This document shows positions 25,601-37,427 of a stretch of 64,000 nt of DNA, in pieces. The first letter of the stretch is position 1, and the number at the start of each line of letters is the position of its first letter. Made by a program: the position numbers and the translations under genes. A model generated the notes under the pieces. That model searched no databases. It was not told where the DNA came from and worked only from the letters and a program-made list of their open reading frames with translations. The DNA is from Paramyrothecium sp. XJ0827 (Eukaryota > Ascomycota > Sordariomycetes > Hypocreales > Stachybotryaceae): contig JAJFPB010000003.1 in the NCBI GenBank assembly GCA_020881915.1, forward strand, positions 2,294,001-2,358,000, given 5' to 3'.

Positions 25601-28057
25601 CCAAGTCATTCTCAAGCGCTGACATACCCTTTTCAATGGAAATTATTCTATGTTTAGCCACTATTTCCTGGGCGACATTATTTTCAACTTCCTGCACAGC
25701 TATCATTAAATTGCAAGTAATTCTCATCCATCGATCAGTTTCACTACACGTCGTACGGGCCATGGAATGAAGAAGCTGCAATCTCTTCGTCAGTCCCATT
25801 AGGAAGGTGGTTGAATGACGTTCTCCCTAAACAGTTTTCTTTGCTGCGACTACAGGGTGGCGTCCGTCGGTGCGAGATAGCACCCTGAAATAGTGATGCA
25901 AGCACCTAACCCTTCATGAGCCCCTTCAACAGTAGATGCATTGAACTATCCCCCCATCATTCAATCTCAATAACTAGTCTTGCAGCCTTAACAGAGCAAG
26001 TGAAGAGCCTGACAGCACCTCGTGTTTGTGGTAAAAGAGAGCTTGCATCCTCAGTTTCTTAGCACGAGGATCGAAGAACCAGACAGATATTTTTTGCGCA
26101 GGTGCGTTCATTATGGAACAATAGTCCTTAGGTTGTCATTGTACCATTGGGATTCCTAGAAACGAGTCAAAAACATGTCATCAATGTAAACTCAAATGGT
26201 CACCCCTCCAGTGTTTCGAGACGGCTTCATACAATTTGTGGCATGCAGTCACAAAGCTGATGACGCTGTTCGAACGGGTGGTCAATGAGTATTCGAGCAC
26301 TTCCTCATCGGCTGTTTTCTCCTCTGGTTGTCAAATCTCGGAGGGGAAGAGTAAATAGCACAGCGACCACCGGGATGAAGCGCAGGAGGACAAATACTTC
26401 AGGTTGTTCTTTGGGCCCATAACAATACCTTCGTCCATCGCCTCCGGTACACAGGCCCAAAACTACCTGACGAACAGAACCTTACCGTACGTGGCAAGCA
26501 GCAATTATAAGTGCGCTACAGTCGAGGACATAACATCTCCATACATAGAAACCTTGACACTCGGAGATGCGCTGTTGGCTTATATTCTTCCCGTGAACCA
26601 CTTTGGGAGTCGTTGTGGTGTGTCGTTGACAATGTCAACCAACCTAGAAGTCTTCACCCCTTGATTCGTCGAAGCCACAACAAATGCCAGCTCTGCTCCG
26701 CTAGACCGCGATTTAGGTCGACATATCTGCCTAGTCTGTTTGAGGATCTCGTTGGACACAGCCATGCCAGACACTGTAGGCGGTACAAGGACTGAGCAGA
26801 ACAGACTTATGTGCTGAATTGTCTGCCCCGAGTGGCGAAGAAAAAGTCAAAGTCATTTAATTTTTTGTCTCGATAGCTTTTGTCTTGTTACAATTCTGCA
26901 AACAACTGAATTACCACTACATTGGCATTTTTATTAGACTTGCTGAGTCACTTTCCACCGTAGCCGAGAGCCAAAAGAGATGCGATGAACTTGTGGCATT
27001 TGATCAAGCTGTAAAAACTGTACACACCATCACAAACACCGAATAGTCAGAGCTCGTCTAGAAGTACAGGGAGGCGCGCAATGAGCTCCGAGACGCTTCT
27101 CAGGAAGCAATGGCCTTTCCAGCGCAGACGCCTACCCTTGCTAAAAATATGCCTAGCTAAGCAACTCGGTAAGCTTCAGCGAGTCAGGCCTGATCTCGAG
27201 CTCGACGGTTTGGCTATGTCTAGCATTATCAGTCGGCCCAGGCAACATTGACACCTTCATCAAATGTTTCACGAGCAAGTAGGCGGCCTCCGTTGCTATT
27301 TGGTTGTCGCTTCTTTTGTGTTTTGGAATGAACAAGGTTAAGCAGCCGACAGACTAGTGGGAATGGCTTGGACAATTCAAGACTGAGAAGGCCTTTATGA
27401 ATTTTGATTAATCTTGTATGCCTTTCACTGATGGAGATACGAATGGCCTCTTTGATGAGTGATGCGGTGATTTCGATGCGAGCTTGTGCTATGGTACTTT
27501 GTGGTAGCTGACATGACCACAAGCGTTCACAAGTATTTACCATTAATTGTATCTTTTTGCTTATATTATGTAGATTTTGGTCGATATTGTGAAATACACA
27601 GGTTAAAGGCGTGCGTCATGCTATGATAAGCCCTCAAATCTTCTCACTTCGAATCCCAGGAGAAGAATCCGTCTATCTTTCGACAACTGAATCTGACTGT
27701 GAGGACGAATTACCCCTACATCGCATTGGCCTAACAGCCTGGGCATTGGTAGGAGCATTTTGGCGTGACCCTCACTGTCTGCCGATCGGGTAATAACGAA
27801 TTTGTCTCATTCATGTATGAAGCAGTTTTGTAAAGAGACCGTCCCCATCAAAGTGAAGAAATTGTCAGAGACCGGGCTGCTGAATCAGAGTGAAGAGCGC
27901 TATGGGGTGTAACTGTGAAATTAATCTCCGAAGAGCTCTAGCTACGAGGGAGCAGCGGCTCCTTATATAGTCATCAGCGCCCCGTAAGGGTCGGAACAGT
28001 CGCCGTTTCATATGTCCTGACAGAAATACAAATGTTCCTATGTCCCCCTTGAGCGTC
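22636..28057. other. 5.4-kb stretch without a recognisable gene
   Basis: From 22.6 to 24.2 kb the DNA is GC-rich with long open frames on both strands but no domain. From 24.5 to 28.0 kb it is A+T-richer and stop-rich. Short frames such as 26404-26664 (+) and 27229-27543 (-) look protein-like in composition, but I could not match them to a family. At 23085-23108 an 8-mer (CATGTCGA) is repeated three times in tandem. Decayed genes or transposon remnants are possible but not shown. Confidence 0.5.
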
Positions 28058-29313
28058 TCAATCACATTTTGGCCGAACAGTTCCGTCTGAGTAGACCTCG
28101 CTACCGGGTTGCACTTGGTTATGGGAAGGTCGCTCCCAATTCACAACTTTCTCATTTCTCCCCATGTCACGCCGGAACTCATACCATGCGGGTACGCGAA
28201 GAGTACCAATGTCCCCATTCTCTTGTGGAAGTGAAACGTCCTTCCAAGGGGTCTCCATCTCGTAAGGCCAATCAATAAACTCTGGTGCTTCGGTGTAAAT
28301 GGTTGTTTGCTTTCTCTCTCGCCTCTCTTTTACCCATGCGTTGAGAACCGACCGATAATCTGATACGGCATGATCTAATTGCACATCCGGATGTTGAGAC
28401 CATCTGTCGAGTTCTTGTACCACAGCTTCATTTTGCTGATCATGGGAGACATCGCGGTAGTGGTAGTCATTAGTGATGATCTCATAAATGGTGAATATCA
28501 CCCCCTTGACATCATTCCGCGCGGGAAGAAATTGAAATCACCAATCTTTCCCGAGAAGTTAAAGTCAAATAGCAACAAATCGTCAGTCTCCGGATGAATG
28601 AGCAAGTTTCTTGCGGCGATATCTTGATGGACCAGCCCGTAACGCAAGTTGAAATCGTCGACAACCCCAATCAGTTGTTCAAGATGTTTTAGCTTGAACA
28701 CGCGGGCTTTGTTCTCTTCGACTGTCCCACCCTCAATGAAGAGATTTGTAAATCCAACAACACGGCCGTGTACTTCTTCGAGAACAATGCGGTCAAATGG
28801 GACAATATGTGGGTGTCCCAAAGGAAGTCGCATCCAGATGTTCATCTCATTCCATAGTTTAAACATGAACTGCGAGAGGAAGTAGTATTTGAAGACGACA
28901 GTTTTTGGTCCAGGGGATTTCGGGGATTCCAGGTAGGATACATGGTCGACGTTCGGTGCAGGGCGATCTACCTCCAGTAGCTGAGATCTTCGAATAGTTC
29001 TGGGTGGGCGATCAAGGACTTGTAATTCTGAAAGAGGTGGGTAATGAGCACAGGTAGTATGATCATCTTGCAAAGCAGTAGAGGTTGAAACAAGGTCGCC
29101 GTCTGGGGACAAGCGGATGGCAAAAACACCAGGGCTGAGGTTATCAATGTGCTTTTTGAGATTTTCAATCGCGACATCTTCGCTTTCCTGCTCCTCGTCC
29201 ATGGTAACGGCTATAGTACGCCGTTGGTCCCAGTCCAGAACATACCAGGTGCTAGGCCCATTAGGTCTAACAGCACCGCCTGGGGCGAAAAATCTCCAGT
29301 CGTCCTCAATCAT
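28058..29313 (-). pseudogene. Protein-kinase-like gene interrupted by a frameshift
   Basis: Two minus-strand frames belong together. The upstream one (29313-28498, 271 codons) carries N-terminal sequence of no known fold, then a kinase-like C-lobe. It includes HPHIVPFDRIVLEEVHG, the catalytic-loop-like LVHQDIAARNLLIH (HQD in place of HRD) and LLLFDFNFSGKIG (DFN in place of DFG). The frame closes at a stop just after. The second frame (to 28058) continues the domain at once with RNDVKGVIFTIYEIITND, typical of the next helix in fungal kinase-like proteins. The junction at about 28512-28526 lies in a CCGCGCGG run and is too tight for an intron. So this is a frameshift, either a real mutation or an assembly error. 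The DFN and HQD changes are common in this fungal kinase-like expansion, whose substrates are unknown. Confidence 0.72.
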
Positions 29314-32280
29314 GTTTCCTAGATACTGTTGTTAATGTGGAGAGTGCAGTCAGTCTGAAATGAGTGGGGGGCGTCGTGTCAATCCGTTGGCTTGCCATTG
29401 AGGAAAAAAAAAGCAGGAATAGCAAATGGTGGAGTAGATCTTTGAAGATTGTGGTGATTGTGGTTAGTTCCATCCAGAGTGCATGCGATGGCGCAGGAAG
29501 TGGATACGCCTCCCACGCCATACACAGGCGACCTCTGCTACAAGGGGTCCTTACTTGGTCAGGTTCACATCCAAATGCGTCTACGAATGAGACTCTGACT
29601 GCAGTGCCCAAGGTCGTTTGTATCCACAACTGCCATGCAAGTCCGGCGCCGGTCAAATTGGTCAAGCGGATAGTGGGAGACACTGGCTCTGTAACAGCCA
29701 TCATGATGCTATCCCACAACCGACGTCAAGTAGCAGGCCGGCGAAGCCCACGGGCCATAGGTCACGATTGAGCATTCAGCATGCGTAATTCATCGCCTAG
29801 GCCAGAGTGCTAAGTGCTGACCCAACCTACGAATAGGGAACTAATGAGTTGATAATGGCTAGGCCAGCTGATGTGTCGTGCTGAACTGAAATCATGGGCC
29901 AGCTCGAGTATATCACTGATGCCTTGGCTATACGTTGCATAATTTGGAAGGACTGACGCGGTTGATCCAAGCTGGCGTACTCGGTAGCATAGTCGATGCT
30001 TGTATGCTTAGACTCTGATCAGTCCTCTCAAGGGCGACAAGTCTAATCAAGTCTAGGGGTTGGGATTCTATATTTTGCGTCTACGCTCTTTCATAATCCT
30101 AATCCATGAAACAAGCGGCTTATTAACTTTCGCTGCTCTATCTCTGTCTCTCTCGTCGCATCTACGTTTGGCTTCTTCCATGTTTTGCATCGCTGGATAC
30201 CTGGTACCATTTTGAGCAGTAGTAGCCTAGGGCGTAACAAAGAGCTTACGCAGGCTTAAAGGTCGGCACAGTAGCAGCAGCACTGTTTCTGCGGCATTCT
30301 CGGCAGACTCGACGCTCAGTAGTTTCACTCAACAAAACTATTACACTTTGGCCTAGACAAACCCGAGATAGTTGCTGAAAATCGAGTGTCGCCTCGACAA
30401 GTGGCCTCCTGTCACGTCTTTTACCAATTCGGCTGTCAATTGGCACTGTTCAACGACTGGACGGTGAAATGCAGGCTTTGGTAGCCTGGAAGAAGAGAGC
30501 GTCATGTCCAGAGTCTGGTGGCTGGGATTGCCGAGGCTTCCATCAGTAACAAGAGTGCGTGTGGCACACGGCTAGAACGACTTCACATTCGATCGCCTTG
30601 TCATCTTGCTCCAAAATTGGAATCCATTTTAGTTACTTGCAAGGCAAGAGAATCATTAGTGGATCTCCGACAACGACCGGGGTCCTCAGATATTTCCGGA
30701 TTTTCGATTGCGATCGACAGTAGATCAGGGGTATTTGTTTGCATGAAGTTTTTTTACAATCGGCTTGAGAACAACGGGCCATTTGCTGATGCCTTGACCT
30801 AGAGTGGGATTACTCATGAGGTGTTCCTGTAGCCGCATCGTGCACATCTGGCAAGATTTTGGGATTCTGGGGTTATGTTCAGATCGGCAGTTTGGTGCAC
30901 AGATTGCGGTGCGAGACGAGCTGTTCAATCAACTGCACTCCAATGTTGACAATGCGCACAGATCTACGCCACTGAGGACAGAACACTATGTTCACTAATG
31001 AATTGAAGCTACGAGGACCAAGGAGTAATTTTTAGCAACGTCTTGGATTTTGTTACTTTGCCTCACGTTGAATCGCCTTGACTTGATTGACCGCAGTTCG
31101 TGAGATTGGGAAGCTTAGGGTAGGCGTGTTCGGCTCGGCTCGGCTCAGCAGCACCAGCACCGGGGTCAGTGGGGATTCAATCAGTGGTACATGAAGTGGC
31201 CGACACAGGTCAAGGTCACTTGATCCTTGTGAGGATCCTTCGCTGACGATGCCCCTATGATTTCTCATACATCGGTCTCCACTAAGATCAGCGATGCAGA
31301 TATGTATGTTTAGTCCAAGCCTTCCGGACCTGGCGCGCCCCTTACACTTCGCTCTAAATTGGCTGCTCCCCTTGCCATTGGTTGGTTCGCTTTGGCGGTC
31401 TTGCACAACATCAACCAGCTGAACAGCCTGACGAAATCCTGACACAGGATGGCTGATATTCGTATCAACCTAAAATCCTCCTCAGGGGCATAAGCCGGTG
31501 CACCTGCGCCGGCTCGGGACTTTACTCATCAATTGTCGGAAGACTCGGTCCCATGGTAGGCCCACAAGGTCAAGAATAGCAAACGTCTAGAAGCTTTCCG
31601 CATTCGTCGGGGCTGGGAGCCTCCGCACCCCTGTCACGACCTAAGAATAATGTCAAAAGAGATTAGACGACACCTAAGTATAGTGCCTTGGCAATCCTTC
31701 GTCTCGAATTACTCCTGAAACAACATGCTACTTCCAGGCACTCTCCACCACTTCTCCAGATGCATCCTTGGGGGTTGTACGACCTGGTCATTGTGCGGCC
31801 TTCCTAAGCCAGGAATTGATGCCGCTGGAGAAGTTCCCCATTGGACCCGGAAGACGAACCCCGGACCCTCGCGTCCCCGAGGGGGGAAAAGAGCTGCGCT
31901 CTTGGTGTTTTACTTCGACCTTGGCTCTGACGTGCCGAGAGGATCCCGCTCTCAAAGCCCGTGCCCGTGAGAGCCCCTGCTTGGAGCGGCGGGTAGTTCC
32001 CTATTGCGCATGCGTGCATGCATCTTCACGAGAGCCGCGCGATGGCAGCCAATTGCTATAAGATGGCCTCAACGCCTCTCTCAACTCGTCTTTTCTTCTT
32101 CATTCACTCAGCAGTCCACTCATTCACTCCAGTCTTCAAGACCTTTTTCTTTCCTTTTTTTCTTTACAGTCTTTCCTATCTTCGCTTCTTCAGGCTAGTC
32201 CTAGTATTTTGCACAATCCTTCATACCTCGCTTCTTCGTTTCTTTACTACATTCTCAACCAATTTCCAACAATCTTCAAC
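29314..32280. other. 3-kb stretch upstream of the LPMO gene
   Basis: No frame shows a recognisable domain. The part nearest 29.3 kb should hold the promoter of the kinase-like gene and the last 500 bases that of the LPMO gene. A short CGGCT repeat lies at about 31132-31146. The rest is unannotated. Confidence 0.5.
32049..32063 (+). promoter_or_regulatory. CCAAT and TATA boxes of the LPMO gene
   Basis: CCAAT at 32049-32053 is followed by TATAAGA at 32057-32063, about 220 bases before the LPMO start. A long CT-rich leader lies between, a common layout for highly expressed secreted fungal enzymes. This is inferred from sequence only. Confidence 0.5.
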
Positions 32281-33270
32281 ATGTCTGTCGTCAAGTCTCT
32301 CGCTTACGCCGGCCTTGCCTCCATGGCCAGCGCCCACATCCTCATGACCAGCCCGGTCCCCTACACCCCCATCGGTGTCACCAACGGTCCCCTGGCCGCC
32401 GATGGCTCCGACTTCCCTTGCAAGACCGGCGGCAGCTACACCGGCGTCAACGCCAACGTCTACGAGGCCGGCAGCACCCAGAAGCTTGAGTTCAAGGGCA
32501 CCGCCGTCCACGGTGGTGGCTCTTGCCAGGTCTCCGTCACCACCGACCTCAACCCTACCAAGGACTCCGTCTGGAAGGTCATCAAGTCCATCGAGGGTGG
32601 CTGCCCTGCTAAGGACACCCCTCTCAACCTGCCTGGCGACAGCGCGGAGGCGCCTGTCCCCTTCAGCTACGACTTCACCGTCCCCGACATTGCCGCTGGC
32701 ACCTACACTCTTGCTTGGACCTGGTTCAACAAGATCGGCAACCGTGAGATGTACATGAACTGTGCTCCTCTCGAGGTCACCGGTGGCACCGGCTCCACCA
32801 GCCTCGACAGCCTTCCCGACATTCTGGTCGCCAACGTCGGCAACGGCTGCAGCACCACCGAGGGCACCGACATCCAGTTCCCGAACCCTGGCAGCGATGT
32901 CGTCCAGCTCAACGGCGCCACCGCCGTCTTCGGCCCCCCTCAGGGCACCTGCACTGGCTCCCCCGGCAGTGGCGGCGGCGCTGGTCCCGCTCCCCCGGCC
33001 CCGGAGCCAACCGAGGCTCCCACCGTCGAGAACCCCACTGTCGAGCAGCCCCCCGTTGAGCAGCCCGTCGAGCAGACTCCAGTTGAGCAGCCCATCACCC
33101 CCCCCGTCCAGGCTCCTCCCTCCGGCGGTGCCTGCACTGAGGGCAACTGGAAGTGTGTTGACGGCTCCTCCTTCACCCGCTGCGCTGCTGGAGCTTGGAG
33201 TGCTGTTATGCCTGTTGCCCCTGGCACCAGCTGTGTCATCGGCGAGAGTGCTACCCTCAACCTGGCTTAA
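32281..33270 (+). CDS. Secreted AA11-like lytic polysaccharide monooxygenase
   Basis: A single exon encodes 329 residues. The 18-residue signal peptide (MSVVKSLAYAGLASMASA) ends so that the mature protein starts with His19. Together with His77 in AVHGGGSCQ this makes the copper histidine brace of LPMOs. The blocks GGSCQVSVTTDLNPTKDSVW, LAWTWFNKIGNREMYMNC and LPDILVAN are characteristic of the AA11 family, which oxidatively cleaves chitin. A linker of Pro-Val-Glu-Gln repeats (about residues 240-285) leads to a small Cys-rich C-terminal module (CTEGNWKCVDGSSFTRC to GTSCVIG). It resembles the chitin-binding-type modules attached to other AA11 enzymes. An in-frame ATG-less extension upstream is 5' UTR. 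It probably acts in remodelling of the fungus's own wall or in chitin use; copper, oxygen or peroxide and an electron donor are required in this family. Confidence 0.9.
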   Translation: MSVVKSLAYAGLASMASAHILMTSPVPYTPIGVTNGPLAADGSDFPCKTGGSYTGVNANVYEAGSTQKLEFKGTAVHGGGSCQVSVTTDLNPTKDSVWKVIKSIEGGCPAKDTPLNLPGDSAEAPVPFSYDFTVPDIAAGTYTLAWTWFNKIGNREMYMNCAPLEVTGGTGSTSLDSLPDILVANVGNGCSTTEGTDIQFPNPGSDVVQLNGATAVFGPPQGTCTGSPGSGGGAGPAPPAPEPTEAPTVENPTVEQPPVEQPVEQTPVEQPITPPVQAPPSGGACTEGNWKCVDGSSFTRCAAGAWSAVMPVAPGTSCVIGESATLNLA

Positions 33271-33497
33271 AGCAAGCCTAGTCAACATTGCCTGTTTGAT
33301 TCTTGACGAATCACTGGGAGACATTGTATGATATGCTACGAATACGCCCCGCCCTGTGTATGGTGGAGGGCTTGCGACTTTGGTTCATTGGGTGAAATGT
33401 TTATAGAATGTTGATAGAGAATGAAATTAACTGAGTGGACAAATGAATGTGCCTGAGTAACCTGTGAACTGCCGCCCGCATCAATCCATACATTTTG

Positions 33498-34872
33498 TCA
33501 ATCATCCTCACTCTCCTCACTGTCCTCACTCTCCTCCTTCTTGAACTTGTCGAAGCCGGCTACAACTTCCATAGGGAACTCGAATCGTTTCAAGTCGTAC
33601 CGATAGACGCATGGATTAATGACCATGTCCACCCCTGCCGGGGTACTATTCTCCACATAGAGACAACGGCCACCATAGCATCGCACCAGCGGTTGAACGA
33701 TAAGGTCTACGGGCCTACCCTCCGGGACTCCCTCTTTAGTAGCCCAGCCAACGCTAATTCTCATGTGTTCGGGGTTGTGAGGGAAACCCGATGCTTCCCC
33801 TGTCAGTGGATCGTGCATCTCGACGACCACGTTGCGTTTTTCCAGCAGTATGTTGAAATCAATCTTGATTGCATGTGCGACTATGTCGTAGAGCTCGTTG
33901 GCGGTGCCAAATGCCAAGTTGCCACCCGTGTTCGTCTCCATGGCGCCTGGGGCGTCATCGATTGACTCTCGTCGCAAGGAGAGAACCGGACTGATCTCAG
34001 TCATGATGATCTGCGCAAGTCTGAGGGGGTCGGTGTGTTGACCGTGAGCCGTATACAGCATTCTGGCCTGTAGTTCTCTGGTGTTTTGACAGCTGTAGGT
34101 CCACGCGTTGTCGTTGTTTGTGTATCGTTCTGAGCCCGAGCAAAGAGGAGTTTCGTGAGTTTCAGGACCAAGAAGAGAATCAGGAAAGGAAAGAAGGAAA
34201 TCACTCACGACGAAGTGCCCGATGAAGGTCGCCAAAACTGCGCCATTCAGGGCCATTCCATTTATCGACGCAGTCTGAAGAAAATAAATTCTCATACAGT
34301 ATACGGTAAATCCATGCGATAAAAATCGTCTCGGGTCCCTTGACATTCTCGGAGCTTGCTTGCATGATGAAAGTCGCGGCCTTTGGACTCATGGCTAGCA
34401 GCCTCGCCTTGGTGATAGGATTGAGTCCCTGCCAGCTGCACTCGCGAACAGGAAAAGTTGAAGAGACGAACATCAAAATCTTTTGATACAGCGCCTCGAA
34501 CGCACCACCTTCAAGAAATCCAGCATTGCCCACTTGGGTGACCAACATATCACAGTAGCTCCAGCGTCGTGCTTCTGTCAAGCGTAACGGCGGTTGCTCG
34601 TTATAGATGGCGGGGTCAAAGAAAGAGGGTTCAGACGGTTCGAGGTCGTTCTCCGGGCTCTGTTCCGGCGCTGAAGAGCGAGCAGCACGTCCATTCTTGG
34701 ACCCATCGGCTTCTCTCGAGGCCTTGGGGCTTATCAAACCCCCAGGGAGTGGATTGTATGCTACTGCTTCGGCTTGATCAGCGCCAGTATTGTCGTGTTT
34801 TGGTCGATAGGAAGAATTGGCTGCTCGCTGGGCTGCTGCTCGCTTGGCTGCTGCCCTCGTGCGGCGCGGCAT
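33498..34872 (-). CDS. Hypothetical protein with acidic tail
   Basis: Two exons (34872-34209 and 34129-33498) joined across a 79-bp intron with a GTGAGT donor encode 431 residues. I do not recognise a family. The first 90 residues are basic then low-complexity (RTRAAAKRAAAQRAA). The central part (LTEARRWSYCDMLVTQ onward) looks globular and helical, and the end is an acidic run (EESEDSEESEDD). No signal peptide or membrane segment is evident. The N-terminal basic cluster could be a nuclear localisation signal, which is only a guess. The gene converges on the LPMO gene, with 227 bases between stops. Upstream, 122 bases before the start, lies a 17-unit 7-bp minisatellite. Confidence 0.72.
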
Positions 34873-34993
34873 ATCGAAGAGAATGAGAGAAAGGATACCG
34901 AGAAAGATAATGTGTTGAGGTCTTCAGAGGATGGAGAGGCTTTCGCAACTAGCCCAGTGCTGATGGCGTCGTCTGTCTTGCGGATTGAAGGGA

Positions 34994-35112
34994 CAGGAAG
35001 CAGGAAGCAGGAAGCAGGAAGCAGGAAACAGGAAACAGGAAACAGGAAACAGAAAACAGAAAACAGAAAACAGGAAACAGGAAACAGGAAACAGGAAACA
35101 GGAAACAGGGGA
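34994..35112. repeat. 7-bp minisatellite, 17 units
   Basis: There are seventeen tandem heptamers: four CAGGAAG, four CAGGAAA, three CAGAAAA, five CAGGAAA and a final CAGGGGA. The variant blocks are ordered, as expected from unit-by-unit expansion. The array sits in the promoter side of the hypothetical gene at 34872 and is purine-only on one strand except for C. Confidence 0.95.
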
Positions 35113-35350
35113 CGAGTGGAATGAATTGCGTCCGGTGTAAGGACAGAGTAATGTTGTGATTCAATTGGAAGAGATGGAGGGTGAATGGCTTCAAAGACCA
35201 GACATAACGGTTAAAGGACACGGTCCGTGGCTGCACTAGCTCGGCAAGGATCTGATCGGCCTGAAAGACTCTGCCGCCCTTGTCAAACGCCGCTGTGCCA
35301 CAGAGCGTTGTGTGCCTGCAAGCGTCCGCTCAGGTGGAATGCTGTTAATT

Positions 35351-35729
35351 GGGCCTGTGCCTTGGAAGTCCATGTTGTTGCTGTGCATAGACCACGGTAG
35401 AGACCTTGCGAAGGGATGCGTCACTGTGTGGCTTGTTACATGGCGCGATGCTGTCCAATGCTATAGGCCAAGTCGGATCCGGACGCGGCTACGTACACTT
35501 CCGCCAGGGCATTTACAAAGAGATACACAAGGACACACAAGGCTTAACGGGCCTGGGCCTTGGAAACCATGTTATTGCTGTGCATGGACCGCGGTAGAAA
35601 CCTTGCGAAGGGATGCGTGCCGTGTAGTTTGTCATATGGCGTGATGCCATAGGCCAAGTCGGATCTGTGCGCGGCTTCGTGCACTTCCGCTAGGACATTT
35701 ACAAAGAGGTACACAAGATCTACAGGGAT
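35351..35729 (+). repeat. Two tandem copies of a ~198-bp repeat, left edge of the island
   Basis: Copy A begins at 35351 and copy B at 35549, both with the start GGGCCTG.GCCTTGGAA. They share blocks such as TTGCGAAGGGATGCGT, AGGCCAAGTCGGATC and CACTTCCGC.AGG. Copy B is truncated or diverged at its right end near 35729, where the A+T-rich island begins. A third copy in the same orientation closes the island at 48970. Confidence 0.92.
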
Positions 35730-35998
35730 AAAAAGGCTACTGTAATTTAGTTAAAGGGTGTTATGGGTTCCTCTTAGTTAATTTTAGTAAAATGTGTGGG
35801 ACTAGTTCCGGCCTTGGTACCTCTCTTGATAGTTTTGTACTAGCAAGTACTACCAAGCATTCACAGCAACAAAGTAAATTAACCACAGAAATAGTAGCAG
35901 CTAAGGGGATATCCCCATCGCCTACTTATCTATTTCCTTATCTATTTCTTTACTTCTATCTTCCTTAACTTAAAAGAAGCCTTTCTATATAACTAACC
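35730..35998. other. Left flank of the mariner-like element
   Basis: This is the transition from normal to A+T-rich sequence. It probably includes the 5' end of the mariner-like element. I looked for a terminal inverted repeat matching sequence beyond 36988 and found none. Confidence 0.45.
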
Positions 35999-36988
35999 AT
36001 GGCGCCCGCTTTAGATCCTATGGACTATATTCTAATTGGATATATACTGCAAGAAGGTTTTAATACTTAAGCCATAGCTACTAATATTAGCTGCAGCCTA
36101 CATATAATCTAGAGGATCTATTAAAAGCGAGAATAAGCTAAATCTAATATACCTAGATGTAGATCTTATTGAGGTTACTGCAGTTATATTACATTAGTAA
36201 TAAAGAAAGCTTTATATAATATACTAATTAAAGAGCCCTATCTCTATATTAATGAACTTATAGAAGGCCTATATAAGAAGTTCAGGAAAAGGGTATTACT
36301 AAGCTTAGTTGCTCTTGCTATTAAAGACTAGCTACAAAAGAAGATATACTATATTATATAGCAAAGAAATAAAGACCTTTAAGACTTTTATCTCTATATA
36401 CTAGGTAAATTGGAAATTAAATCCTAGATATATATATATATTAATAAGTCTAGCTATAATACAAGAGTTAGAGATTATTGCTTTAGGTAATCCCCTAAAG
36501 GGACTACACCAATTAAGACCACAAAACTTAGGTATAGTAATAAATAGTAAATACTACTAGTATATACCTAAGATAATATCCTTATATATTAGGTATATTA
36601 AGGGTTAATAGATATATACTTCTTCAAAAACTATATTACTAAGCTACTTTATTTCTATAGTAGGTATCTAGAGCTAAACTCTATTATAATTATAAATAAT
36701 ATATCTTAGTATTATTTAAAGAAGATTCAATAGATATATAAGGAGGCAGAAGTAAAGATCATTTACCTACTACCTTATTTACCTAACTTTAATCTAATTA
36801 AAGAGTATTTTTCTATCCTTAAGAAGTTTATTTAGAAAAATTAGAAGAAGAACAAAGAAGTAGTATTATAGGAATAAGAATTTAGGATATATTTAGACTA
36901 GTTAGTTAGTGTAATTAATAATAATAGAGATCTTACTAAGAGTCTCTTCTATTATATAGGAATACTAATTATACTAGTACTAAGCTAA
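35999..36988 (+). mobile_element. RIP-degraded Tc1/mariner-like DDE transposase
   Basis: Reading one frame from the ATG at 35999 through many stops gives about 329 codons. The start MAPALDPMDYILIGYIL and helix-turn-helix-like residues are followed by YLYINELIEGLYKKF and a block that matches the transposase core (RDYCFR, SPKGTTPIKTTKLRYS). Near the end comes IYLLPYLPNFNLIKEYFS, the decayed form of the PPYSPDLNPIE motif containing the last catalytic residue. Most in-frame stops sit where Gln or Trp is expected, that is CAG, CAA and TGG changed by C-to-T or G-to-A. This is a dead Tc1/mariner superfamily element; its termini were not found. Confidence 0.82.
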
Positions 36989-37427
36989 AGATAAATAGAG
37001 AAAACTAATTACATATCTTTTTAAACTAATCTAAGTATTATATACTTAAATAGCATTATATTTATACTTCCTGAATCTCCTAATATTACCTATAAATCAT
37101 AGGGCAGTACCTAGCTTAATACCTACTTATACTATTATATTAGTAATAACTTTAGGTTACTCTAAAATAGAATTAAGATCTAGGTACTTATCTATTACAT
37201 ATTTAGCCGCAACTTCCTACTCCCTCCTCTATATATTACTTGGCATATCTATTAGAGCCGCAGAGCAATAATCCTTGAGCTCTTAAGATAGGTCTATAGA
37301 GATATTAGGACCGCATATAATATTATTAAGAATTGCCGCAGGGATATTAATATTTAGGTTAATCTTATTAGGATTATCTCTATTACTTATATTATCTTTA
37401 ATGTACTTGTAGATAGCCTTTAAATAT
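36989..37427. mobile_element. Unidentified A+T-rich element, left part (split by the retrotransposon)
   Basis: A+T-rich, stop-filled sequence between the mariner-like frame and the 5' LTR. It ends with AATAT, the target duplicated by the retrotransposon, and so must once have been continuous with 47461 onward. The translation is not recognisable. Confidence 0.5.

Noticed and set aside
27153..27543. Minus-strand frames with protein-like composition
   Set aside because: Two frames seem related but I could not identify a family or a splice that joins them.
32221..33324. 367-codon frame opposite the LPMO gene
   Set aside because: It mirrors the GC-rich codon use of the LPMO; its Gly/Val/Ala/Asp-rich translation has no domain.
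34994..35112. Tandem repeats resembling a CRISPR array
   Set aside because: Units are contiguous 7-mers without spacers, in a eukaryote; it is a minisatellite.
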